Part shown: positions 1 to 12,600 of the stretch, piece after piece | Numbering within the stretch: position 1 is the first letter of the stretch | Layout: each line of letters begins with the position of its first letter | Assembly (NCBI GenBank): GCA_013396525.1 | Contig: VWYX01000862.1 | Coordinates: forward strand, 186,001-250,000 | Reading direction: 5' to 3' | Length of the DNA: 64,000 nt | DNA from: Chaetorhynchus papuensis | Taxonomy: Eukaryota; Chordata; Aves; Passeriformes; Rhipiduridae | Position numbers and translations under genes: made by a program | The notes under the pieces: generated by a model | Database searches by the model: none | What the model saw: the letters and a program-made list of their open reading frames with translations, nothing else | Told to the model about the DNA's origin: nothing

Positions 1-499
1 TTGCATGGCCCATCAAAATGGATTTAACAATTATGTTCTTCGAGGTTCATTAGTAAATGGTTATAGTAGTGGGTCACTGATTTTTAACAAACTCTTTAAG
101 AAAATGTTTTCCGTGATTGTTTTCTTCTGTGCGTTTGTTGAAAACTACGTCTATGAAAACTAGTAATCAACTTCTCTGGACAAGATTTTAAAAACTGGAG
201 CTTCTGTATAACTGTATTTATTTCACCTTCTGGAAACATGGTCTGCTGAAAGTAGAAACTGTTACCAAAAAACCCCCCACTTTACTCACTGGGAAACTAG
301 CTTGATTTTTAAACTGCTGACAGAGAAAGAATATAGCATGTTTTATGCTCTGTTTTTTGTTAATAAACTTGAAATCAAATTATTTTATACTGATATGTAC
401 TTGAGATGATTCTTTGGCATACATTAGGAAGGAAAAATGCCAAAACAAGCCGCACACAAGTACAGGCAGTATTTAAAGTATTTTCCATCCCAATTTTAG
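1..499 (+). other. Intron, 3' part, upstream of first coding exon in window
   Basis: AT-rich intron sequence ending in a pyrimidine stretch and AG at 498-499. The preceding exon, which should carry the start codon and about 32 residues, is not in the window. No repeat or gene recognised. Confidence 0.8.
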
Positions 500-645
500 A
501 CTTCTTCACCTGATTCTTCCAATGAGAACTCCCCAGCTACCCCGCCTGACGAGCAGGGCCAAGCTGATGCTCCACCCCAGCTCGAAGATGAGGAGCCTGC
601 ATTTCCACACACAGACCTGGCAAAGTTGGATGACATGATCAACAG
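500..645 (+). CDS. USP9X: USP9X exon, residues ~33-81
   Basis: Encodes the low-complexity acidic N-terminus ([20 protein letters not shown] onward, then [10 protein letters not shown]). This segment is expected to be disordered. Acceptor AG at 498-499, donor GT at 646-647; ends with two bases of an Arg codon. The antisense open frame over this exon is a shadow. Confidence 0.95.
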
Positions 646-3600
646 GTATTTTCACACTTTTTTGACAAGGGGTAGATGATTTGTGCAAACATCTTGATAG
701 TGGAATCAGAATTGTTTTATCTTTGTTTCACTGGACTTCTTGAAATGCTTATTTTGTTGCATTAAAGTTGTAAAGAAAAAGAGGCTTCAAGTAGAATGAG
801 TTTTTGTTTGGGTTGGTTAGTGTAATACTCATCAGGGCATTTAAAAATCTATTTCCTGAGCCTATATTAAAAGCATTACAATGGGGCAAGAGTTCTTGAT
901 TTTTCAGAAGCACAATTGAAATTGGGTTTCTTTGTTTCTGAATACAGGCCTCGATGGGTTGTTCCTGTATTGCCGAAGGGGGAATTAGAAGTTCTTCTAG
1001 AAGCTGCTATTGACCTAAGTAAAAAAGGTAAGATGGAAGACATTTGGTTATTGGACTCGTGTGCAAAGGTTTTTCTTCTTCTTTAGAATCCCTGGTGAAG
1101 GCTTAAAAATTGTTAATAATTTCTGTTATAGCTCTGGTCTTGAAGATTGTGTCAGAGTGCTAGGCAAAATCTTCACAGATGAGAACCTTAAAAAAGCCAT
1201 TAACGTAGTTAGAAATAGGTGCCTTAGGATGAGTAGGGAAGTTGAATAAGCTCACAGATGTAAAAATCCTGTCATTCTTGTCATACCTGTTTTCTGTATT
1301 CACTTTGATATCAGACCTAGTGGGTTTGGTCTTTATAGCAGATGCTAAAACTCAAAGAATTCTATTTGCTTTTATTTTTAATAAGTTTCTAGTCTAGTTT
1401 TCAAATGTTTTGCCATAAATTTTTGTTCAAATTTGGCACACATATACTTCTAAGAGTATCAGAGAAAAGTTAGCCATTTAAATGGCATGGCTTAGACTAA
1501 TAGTCCTACCAGTGCTTGCTGTGTCTGACTTGGGAGTAGGAGGGTTCCATATCAGGACTGTGTATGTGTTTGTTAAATTGTACTGGTCAGATTGACAAGT
1601 TTGTCATCTGTTCTGGAAAGTTCTGTTCTCCTGGGAGGTTCCTTGTGTTTGAGTAATAGCAAAAGTCACATCAAAATAATTTTTTTGGATATCTATGCTT
1701 ATGAGCTTGTTGTGTTTCAAATACAGTGTCATACAAAGTGCCTGCTCTTTCTTCTGTACAGATGCTGGCCCAGGACAATTTCATTTCCATGTTAATAAAT
1801 GTTATTCTTAGGCAGCTTTAAGACTGAAAAGCTGATCATGGTCCTGATATTCTGGGTTATCTTGATTGTTAAGTCTTTTTTGCTTTGGAGCGCTCTGTGG
1901 AGAACCAAAAGTTAGGGTGCATCCTTGTGATCCAGCATAGGATAATGACATATTGTTGCCAACACTGATTTATCAGCTGTAGTTGTGCTTGGAATTGGTG
2001 GCTTTGTGTGTAGCTTGGTCTGGCAGGAATCCTCAGGCAAGTGTAGGATGTTCAAGGGATCACATCTGTTCTGAAGCAAAAAAAAAAGCCAGCTTTTCAA
2101 AAGAAAATGCAGCCACCTTTGTGTCTGCATTGTTGGAACAGTGCAGTGAAAAGAAATTATCTGCTTGTGATTCGTGAGAGAGGAGATGTATGTTCTGCCA
2201 ACTGTTAAGTCATCTTTAAAAAAACCCCAAAAACCCAAAACCTAAAAGCTGTCAATGCAGTGAAGTAGTAAGAGTAGAATGAGATTTTTAGCTACTCCTG
2301 ACATCAATGTACTTCCCCAAAGCATCAGTTGAAAGTCCTCCCCCCCGAAAAGCTTATTTTTCCTCTTGAAGTTGTGAAAGACAGTAGAAATGTATCCATA
2401 TGCTTTTGCACTTTGATTTTTAAGTTGGTGGTGTGCAATTCTAAAAAGTACTCCTGTGTTGCTACTTAATTGTGTTTCCTCGTGCCCTCTAGATGAATTC
2501 CTATGTGTTTATGCAAGGATTATTGAATAAGGAGAAAACAAGGAAAGCTCTTAGAAGTAGTTGTTTACTGTGTTACCTTTACAGCTGCATCCTAGATTTT
2601 TGGGGGGTTTTTTGCAACTTGAAGTTACATGATGGCTAACATGGTTCCTTCTAAATATCTTCCAGTTCCCAAGGAATATGATAGGGTGTAACTTGGTGTA
2701 ACTGACACTGTTTTGGTAGATCAGAGGTTGGCAGACACTCTTCGAGAGTGGGGTATATATAGAGAAGTAATATAAATGGTTCTGTTGTGTACATTTCTTA
2801 ATAGATTAAACCGTGCTCCACTATGTCAGTAACATCTAGAATTGGACTCCTTGCTACCCGTTTGTGGGAATTCCTCATATTCTGACAAGATCTGTTTCCA
2901 AAAGGAGGAACTGAAAGGATAAATTGAAAAATAACCAGCTTTTGAATTGCATAAACTCTGTATTTCTCACTGTATCTTATTTAAATTGTGAAGCAACAAA
3001 ACCTAGAAAGACCCCACTACATGTTTTTGTCAAGTACCATTTTCTTGGATTAGGGCTCTTAAATAGCTTTTATTCCTAACATGGCCAATGGCCAGCAGCA
3101 TTCTGGAGTGACTGCAGGGTAACGGCTTCTTTGTGACCCTGGCTATAAAATAAGAGTGATGTTTGCATCATCTTTAAATCTCTTCAGGAACTACAATTGA
3201 AAGGGGTGTAACTGAACTAACTGAAAGTATGTATGAGAATGAAATGTCAGCATTACCACCTTCAAGTGAAAGGAGCAAATTTGACAGAGTAGTGTGAATC
3301 CTGTTAGACTGTGACTTGCATTATTCCTGGCAGATGCATTCATTTATGGAAAATTCTCTTTTTATGTGTAGGCATCAATCCATTATTCTTTGTTAAACAA
3401 TGAGCCATGCAACTATCAACAGATAGTCTGCAGTTACTTGCTAATAGAAGAAAACCTATTTGAAAAATAGCATCTAATAGCTAGACTGATGTTTATCTTC
3501 ACAATAATTCTGGAATACTTATGGAGTATTATCAGTAATGAGATTTGCTCCAGAAATAAATGTCATAGTGAATTGGATGCTATAAATTTAAAAGATAAAA

Positions 3601-6600
3601 AAATGGTTTATTTTAGGGTTTTGGTTTTTTATAGGCAAGAATATTCTCCAGTCTTTATTTCAAAAGGATTTTATTGCTCCTAATATTTACACTCAGTTTT
3701 TAACATGCTGCCAGAACTTTCCAATGTGACACGCACAAGCAAGATGCAAGGCAACTTTTGGAATTTATATCTTACTTAAACTGAAATGAGATTTCACTAC
3801 ACAATATAAACCTTCAGCCTCAATCCCAAATCTGTGTTTTTGATGAATTGCACAGAGTGGGAAAGAGAGGTAGGCCCTAGTGACAAAAAAAATTAAATTT
3901 GTGTGTGTATGGGCACATGTACATCCAAAAGTTAGGCAGCCCAGTAATGGGAGTTGTTTCCAGCACCCTCTAAAGACCATCTCCATCTCTATCAAGATGA
4001 TTCATCTGCATTTCTATGGGACCACTACTGAGTTCCTTACTGAAACTGTATCTTCTGCATTTTTTTGAAATGGTTATTTTTACCCCTCTTCACTCACTGG
4101 TTTTGCTGTTAGTAGCAAGTAGATAAGAGAGAACATAAAGAAGAATGGAAGATAAAGATTGTACTTACTGTTATTTTTGCTAATATATCTATCAAAGCAT
4201 GTTGTAAACATGGGGGAAAAAATGCGACCCAGATCACGTGTTTTTAAAAACAATTCAAGAATTATATAAAGGAGTGTAATTTTTTGAGGTGGCTTTACTA
4301 GAATATTAATCCATCAAGTTTTTTGTCCATTTAAGCTTATGTAAGTTTGTTTTCATCCCAAGACTTGTTTAAAATCAATTCTGAAACTCTAAACAACAAA
4401 CCTTTGAAGTCCAAATGTTGTGATTTAACCCCAGCCAGCAACTAAGGACCACACAACTCAGTGCCCCTCTGGTGGGATGGGGGAGAGAATCAGAAGGGCA
4501 AAAGTTAAAAAACTTGTGGGTTGGGATAAAGACAGTTGAACAGGTAAAGCAAAAGCCTTGTGCGCCAGCAAAGCAAAACAAGGAATTCATGCACCACTTG
4601 CCATGGGCAGGCAGGTGTTCAGCCATCCCCAGGACAGCAGGGCTCCATCACATGTGATGGTGGCTTGGGGAGACAAACCACTTCAAACATCTCCCTCTTC
4701 CTTCTTCCTCAGCTCTATAGTCTGATCACGACACCATATGGTCTGGGATATCCCTGTGGTTCTTTGGGCTCAGCTATCCTGACTGTGTCCCCTCCCAAAT
4801 CCTTGTGCACCCCCAGCTTACTTCCTGGCAGGGTGGTGTGAGAAGCGGGAAAGCCTCGGATCTGTAAGTGTTGCTCAGCAGTAAGGAAAACATCCCTGTG
4901 TTAACCAGCACAACTGTTTCCAGCCCAAATCAAAACACAGCCCTGTAAGAGCTACTGAGAAGAAACCAACACCAGCACACCAAATCTGCTTTCAGCATTT
5001 AAAATCTTCATGTAACAACTAATGAAATTCTGTGTCTAATACTTTGTTGTTCTTTCTTATTTTAAATAGGCCTTGATGTCAAAAGTGAAGCATGCCAGCG
5101 ATTTTTTCGAGATGGGTTAACAATATCCTTCACAAAAATCCTTACAGACGAGGCAGTGAGCGGCTGGAAGTTCGAGATTCATGTGAGTTTTGAAAGTTGT
5201 GTTTCTGAAGAGCATGGTAATTTAAATAAAGGAGGAGACTGCCTTTGTGATTAGGGGGAGACTGTAAAAACTGGATCTAATCTTTGAAACTCAGTAGTGA
5301 GCTGTGAGAAAACTCTTGTATACATGGATCTGGACAGGCAGTGGGGAGTCATCTTTCTGTCGTTTTTTCACTTTATTGTCTCCAGTGTTTTGGAAGAAAA
5401 TAAAACGTGAGAGATGATTTGGGGAGGACTGGAACCACGTATGTTCCGAGTTTATAGTTCATATTTATTGTACAGTCTCCTGCCACTTTCTTACTTGTTT
5501 GTTTTCTTTCTTAACAGAGATGTATTATTAACAACACTCATCGATTAGTGGAACTCTGTGTGGCCAAGCTGTCCCAAGATTGGTTTCCCCTTCTTGAACT
5601 TCTTGCCATGGCCTTAAATCCTCACTGCAAATTCCATCTATACAATGGTACTCGTCCCTCAGAAACAGTTCCTGCAGGAGTCCAGCTCGCTGAAGATGAA
5701 CTTTATGCCCGTCCTCCTGACCCACGATCACCAAAGGTATGAGAGCCTTTCCAGGCCTGTGTATTTTATTCTGTGCAGTGTTAGGTAATGACACAGCAGC
5801 TGTGGAGAAGTGTTTTTAGAGCGTGGAGAAAAAGCCCTCTTCATTCTCTCTATCACTAAGGAGTTCTGCTGCTTATGACTCGTGATTTAATGTACATTTC
5901 CCTTTCTAACTCTTGCTGTCTTTGGTCCACAATCAAACTGTGTCATGTGTTTCTGTGGTAAGCTGGCACAGCTCTGTTGGAATGCCATTCCTACTGTGTT
6001 AATTGGCTTGCTTGCATTTGCCAGTTGATGGATTTACCTTCTCGCTTAACATGATTTTGTAGGCGACACATTTTGAGGAGGGGATTATGTGGTAAAGTAG
6101 GAATTTTCTGTCCTTATAGTTTCCAATGGTGGAAGAGATGTTTTTAATTGGGCATGAGATACTATTGTCAGTGTGGTTTTTTCAGTGGTTTTGGTTTGGT
6201 TTGGTTTTGGGGGGATGTTGAAGGTTTGGTTTTGGTTTTTTGTTTGTTTGGGGTTTTTTGTTGTTTGTTTTTGAAAATTGTGGTTTCTTGGGGTTTTGGT
6301 TTTGTTGTTGTTTTATTTTTTTTTAACTGAAAGTGAAGATTAGCAATCCATTCTGGTTCTTGAGTCTGAAGTTTTCAGAATTGATCTCCAAATAGTATTG
6401 AGAAGACTTCAGGAGCTAACTGAATTATATGTATATATATTTTAGTTTTTTAAAAATTTCTTTTTCTTTAGTGGAACTGCTGACTATTGACTTATAAGAA
6501 CCAAAGATAAAAAAACTCAGGTGTCCTTGGACTTCCCTTGCATTGCTGGTTGTGTTTAGACGAATGTTACTTTGTCTTCTTAATGTTTTTATATTTGGCA

Positions 6601-9600
6601 TTATCACAGAGCAAAGAAAAACTACCAGAACTGTCAGACTTTCTGTAGTAATATAGCAGCCAAAGTTGACCTAAGTTATAGTCAATTTTATTTCTATATA
6701 TTTGATAAATTTCTGTGAGTAGCTCATGTACAGCATCAGCTCTTTGACATGGTAACAGAAAAGATCTTGTTGCCTGTTTCTGAGCATTTCCTTAAAACTG
6801 AATATGTAAGCTATTGTGTAAAGACTTTTTTAAAGCAAATTTTGTTATTAACAGGTGCTTGAAAGTATTTCTAGATGGTGCTTTGTAAATGTTAGAAAAT
6901 AACTTTGTTTTATTGCAGGGTTGGCTAGTAGATCTTATCAACAAGTTTGGCACATTAAATGGATTTCAGATCTTGCATGATCGATTCATGAGTGGATCAG
7001 CATTGAATGTTCAGATCATTGCAGCTCTCATCAAGTAAGTTTTTTTCTAAGTAATGATTTATGCGTTTGGAAAAGTTGGACTCAGTATAAAATATTATGT
7101 TAGCACAAATCTTAGACTTCCACTGAAGCACTTCCTTTCACTGCATCTCTTAGCTGGTTGTGTCTACCTTCACCATTTCACGTGCTTCTAAGTAGACATG
7201 AGTTTCTTGAATTAATTGCACCTTATTATAATTTTGCATGTCTACTGATTATGACACCCTTTTTTCTTTCTTTTTTAGGCCATTTGGACAATGTTTTGAA
7301 TTTTTAACATTGCATACAGTGAAGAAATACTTCCTTCCAATTATAGAAATGGTTCCACAGTTTTTAGAAAATTTAACAGATGATGAACTGAAAAAAGAAG
7401 CAAAGAATGAAGCCAAAAATGATGCTCTGTCAATGATAATCAAATCTCTAAAGAACTTAGCTTCAAGAGTTCCAGGACAAGAAGAAACTGTAAAAAATTT
7501 AGAAATATTTAGGTTAAAAATGATACTTAGGTAAGATGCTACTCCTAATATATTATGCCACTGGTGACAATTTTTTCCACACTTCTTACATTCAATTTTT
7601 TTCACAGGTTGTTACAAATTTCCTCTTTCAATGGTAAAATGAATGCACTAAATGAAGTTAACAAAGTAATATCCAGTGTGTCATACTACACTCATCGACA
7701 TGGTAATCCTGAAGAGGAAGAGTGGCTCACAGCTGAAAGAATGGCAGTAAGTGCTCCTTTTCAGTGAAGTTCATTGCATAGATTTTGTTTCTCCTTAGAA
7801 ACTGGAGAAGTAGCTCTATATTGTGGATCCAGCACACAGTGTTTATATTCATATACAGTGTTAGAAACATTGGGTATCATGTGATGGTAATAAAGCATTT
7901 TAATAGTAGCCTTTCTGTGAAAAAGTGCTGTATTTGTGTCAAAGCTGCTACTTTTCAGTGCTGCTAAAAACATGGCTCAAAAATGGATCCTCGAATAGTG
8001 TGGGTTTTATATAGTGTTTTAAAAAACCCAAAGAAACCTAGATAAAACAAGTGTGATTAATTTGCAACTTCAGTGCCACACTACCTAGAAATTTAATGGT
8101 CATTTAAATAAGGATTTGGGGTTTGTGCTTCAGCCTTTTCTTATGAGAGTTCTAAGTGACTACTCTGCTTCTCACATTTCAGAATCTGGAAGCTTTGGTA
8201 CAGAAAGTTCTAGATACCAGGTTTTTGTTTTAATATTTTTGTATTTTGGATACTGTTTTTTGAATGTATGTATAGGGAGCTATGAAAATGAGCAATTGTA
8301 AAATTAAAATAAGAACTATTTTCTCTTAATCTTCGTGAAATCTAGTTGTGTTAAGTGATTTTTACATTGTTCCACCCCATCGTTCTGACTGGCCACCTGT
8401 TGTGAAGTTCGTAATCTACAAAGGGACATCTGGCAAAAGAGAATAACTGCAGTTTTGACTTTTTAAAGCAATAGGAGGAAATAGGTCTCTTTTTTACATA
8501 TTCCCTAGTTTGGCATCTCATACAAGACCTGTGTTTTTAACTGAAAACTTCTAGATTTCATTATTTCATGAGACCAGCTTGAATATTGTAAGTCTAATCA
8601 AGGACACTGTTAAAAAATATGATGCTGTGGGTGTTTGTTTTCTGTTTCAGTGCTCAGAGCACATCTTGCTTTTCTTCACTTGGAACAAAGCAGTCTGACC
8701 GTGTCAGTGACACCACTGAGAAAATTGCATCTCCTTAAATACGGCTTGAATATTTGCTTCTGATTCAGTTAGAAGCATTTCAAAACCCCTCTAAGTGGCA
8801 GTACTTAAATAATCTAATCTTCTTTAAATTTCAGTCCTTGCTTAGGTCCTTCTTATGGGATGTGCTGTAGGTGTACCAGTAAAGTTAGAAGTGTCTTAAA
8901 CAACTTGGTTTTGATACCTAATGACTGTGAATTGGAAGATAAAAATTTTATTCCTTGAATAGAAGAGTTAACTCTTCTTCACATTGGCTTCTTATGTTTG
9001 AAATTGTTTGAACATTTTTATACTCTGAGTTCATTATTTTAATATGCCTGAAAAAAAATTCCCCCTAAGATATCACAGTGAAGAGGATTCCAATAATAAT
9101 CCAATAATATATTGGATTATTTTAAATGGTGATTTTTTTTTAGAGAGGAAATTAAAGTTAGAGATAAAAACCTTCCTCTTGTGCTTCATCTTTTTTAATC
9201 TGTAACAGGTTGGAATTTTGTTTTGTAGTTTAAATATTAATGATGGCACCTGAATAATTTGAGATGGCACTACTTTCTTTTTATATTCAGGAATGGATCC
9301 AGCAGAACAACATTTTATCAATTGTATTAAGAGATAGTCTTCATCAACCTCAATATGTAGAAAAACTAGAGAAAATCCTCCGGTTTGTCATCAAAGAGAA
9401 AGCTCTCACTTTGCAGGATCTTGACAACATTTGGGCTGCACAGGTAAACAATTCAACTGCTTGTCTGCTGCTGCACAGGAGGCATCTCCTTATATGTCAT
9501 GTGTTCAGAAGAGAACCTGGGCTGCTTTTGCTTTGTGTTAGACAAAGCTAAAGAAAACATTGAGATGAAATGGTGTTCCTTTTTGGGGTACTGGAGCTCA

Positions 9601-12600
9601 AAATTGTCATCTCAAGTGTCTCCAGTGGAAGGGGTCAACTACACATGTATGTAAAGCCTAAGGGAACAGTTCAGAACGTGATGCAGAGATGATAATTCTT
9701 AAGTATTAAGGAACCTTCAACATTCAGCAAAGACATGATGTGTGAGAGCATAGCGTTTTAAAATGAATTAAGAAATATGTGTTGGTAGTATCTGAGTTCC
9801 CCACAGTTGTGTAAGTTTTTCCTGGGCAGAGTGTGATTAATAAGACTTACAATAATCGCTGTTCTAGAAGTTGTTTAACTGCAAGTTCTTTTCTTTGTGT
9901 TGCAATAATTACATTTGAAAAATTACAGATTTTGCAATCTTGACTTTTTTACTTACATGACTGGGAAGGCTGGGCTTTGTAGTTGTGGGCTGCATGAGTT
10001 TTACACACAGAATGGGCAGCTGGAGAGACAAAATCATTGAGAATTACTGAGTATATAGCAAATAAAAAAAAATTAGGATAGAGACATAAATAATGGGTAG
10101 TGAAACTCTGATTGTACAAGTCAGTCTTCAGGCCAGTCTTTCAAGTGTGGGAAGGCTAACTCTGGTTTCTGAGACAGGGAGGGAGGGCTGTACTGGTTTG
10201 GGCAGGGATCGAGTTAAATTGCTTCATAGTGCCTTCTGTAGTAACTATGTTATCTCAACCTATGGGTTTTCTCACCCTCCTGACTCTCTTCCCGCATCCC
10301 ACTGTGGTGTGGAGAGTGAGTGAGCAGCTCTGTGGTGCTCAGTTGCCAGCTGGGTTATACCAGGCCAAGGGCTAATACAGGTTTGGGTAACACAGTTTAC
10401 ACGAGTTCATGCTGTTCTGAGACTGTAACAGTTTTGCTTAAGTGGACTTATTTTCAGGTTACATTTAAAACACTTGGGATTGCAGGTGATGTAGGGGAGA
10501 GTTGACTTGAGATCTCTGGTGTTGCAAGTAACTTTATCATGCCCAGACTTCAATTCCAGCATGGCAGTAACTGCACAGGCTGAAATTCAATGCAGTCTTT
10601 TCTTATTATCCCAAAGTCCTGTTAAGAAAATTTCATCATGTAGCACAGCAGTACACAGATTACTTGAATGAAGGTCTGGAATCATACTGTTAGTTTTCAG
10701 CTTGTGGTCTGTAGATCTTTCCAGACTCCAAGATACCTGTGGGGGAAAAAAAAAAATGACACTGAGAGGTTAGATTGCTGTTAGTAGGCTTATTTTACCT
10801 ATTTTAGAGCCTCACTTTTAATAAGAGGAGAAAAAATCTGAAGTTCGGGAAAAAAAAGTATTCCAAGCAATTGCCTTGCTCCTAGCACTTGGAAATAGGA
10901 CATATGGATGAACTAGTGTAAGTCAAACTTTCTACCCTTCCAGAAAAATGTGAATACATGGTGCAACCCTTAAAAAATGGGGATAGTCCACCCCAACAGT
11001 TGAAAAAAAAAAATTAGGAATAAATAGGAAGAATTTTAGAAAATAAACAGAAATAATTTCAGAAGAAATATTCCATGCTCTTAAATACCCAGCTTGCTCT
11101 GCTCACTTCTTATGCTTTCAAGTAGGTGGCTACTACGCTGCTCTTGCTGTAGTTCTGTCCTGTACTTTTTTGTGTGAAAGTAACTCTTATTCACGTAGAT
11201 GGTTTCACTGTGGCTTTAGCCATGGGATTATAACAAACTAAAAATTGAAAATACCAAAATCTGCTAATACAGAATGATTTTCACCTACTTCACTACTCCC
11301 TGTGCATAGTAGTTTTTAGAAGTTCTTATTAAATGACTGCTCCTTAGAGCAGCTGGGGCATGAAATTCAGTAGTGAGGAGTTGATTTACTGTGTAGCTTT
11401 ATATAACAGGCTATTTTAGCTCAGCCTCAGTGCAGCAGTGAGGAGGTTTTGCTTTCAGGCTTGAGCACTTGTGCTGCTGCCTGGGTTTAGAGGGTGAGCA
11501 TGCACCTGAGACTCTTAGTATTACTAAAAGTAATGCAATCATTCTGCTTTTGCCTTTAGAAGGTAACCTAAGTTTTAATTTTTTTGAAGTGTTTTCATGT
11601 CTTACAAAGCCAGTGCTCGCAATATAGGCGTGTATTTGATTCAAGGAATAATGTTGGAGGTCTCTAAATGCAAGCATTAAGTTGCAGCCTCTGGAGTTGC
11701 AGGGAAAGATCCAGCTGTACAAAACACAAAATGGCAGAGGTTGAGATCTCATGACTTAGGTTCTGGGGTATTTAATTGGAACTTTACAGGCATTTCCCTG
11801 TTTCCACACAGCAAGCTGGCAGGTCACACACCAGCTTCCTTACCTCCTCCCACTGTCTGGTTCTGCTTCCCCAGACTCTTCAGTGCTTAAGGGCTTCTCG
11901 GTATCTGTTAAAAACCTCCCAAACCAAGGTTGTTATATACTTTATTCTTGCTCTTCCTGCTTCCCCCAGGAGCTGGCCATACTTCTCCTTTTATTTGTTA
12001 TATTCTAGATACTCTTTTTGCCCTGCATGCTCTCAGTTTTTCTTTCTATCCAGGAAATGGTCTGGTAAGAGGAAAAAAATTACATGATGTTTTCCAAAGT
12101 CAAGTGGAATAAGGGGTTTAGTAATTCCCCCTCTTGTAATCTGACCCATAATGTGAAAATGAACATTACTACTTAAAATGACTTTTTTTTAAAACAAAAA
12201 TTTATGGCACCCTATAAAGAATTTAAGGCACAGCGTGTAACAAAGCTATTAGTCTGGTTTTGGTTTTTAGTTTTGGTTTTAAATTACTTATTTTAGTTTT
12301 TAGTAGGAATTGAATTTCAAGTGCTTATACGTGTATTTTTAATAGTGTACAAGATTAATTAGGTCAGAATGTATATTCTAGGTATGTTTTGCTTTTTTTA
12401 TTCCTCACTTAGAGGAAAATTTTCTATAGTAAATCAGCTATTGATTCGCATAGTCCAAGTTTGTTGGTTTTGAGTGCAGATACAAAGTACAGGATGTGTT
12501 TTCCAGCCTGGGCAGAAAATTTTCTTCATGCTCAGAGTTAAATGGAACTAGCTTTTTTCCCCTTATTGTCTTCCTCCTTAAATGTCAAAATTGTGATGTA

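Noticed and set aside
4375..4841. Open frames on both strands resembling a small gene
   Set aside because: They are inside the solo LTR with clear ends and target-site duplication; LTRs of this family do not encode a known protein.
6148..6330. Open frame rich in Phe, Gly, Val and Trp that looks like a membrane peptide
   Set aside because: It is the translation of a G/T low-complexity tract with no splice or start support.
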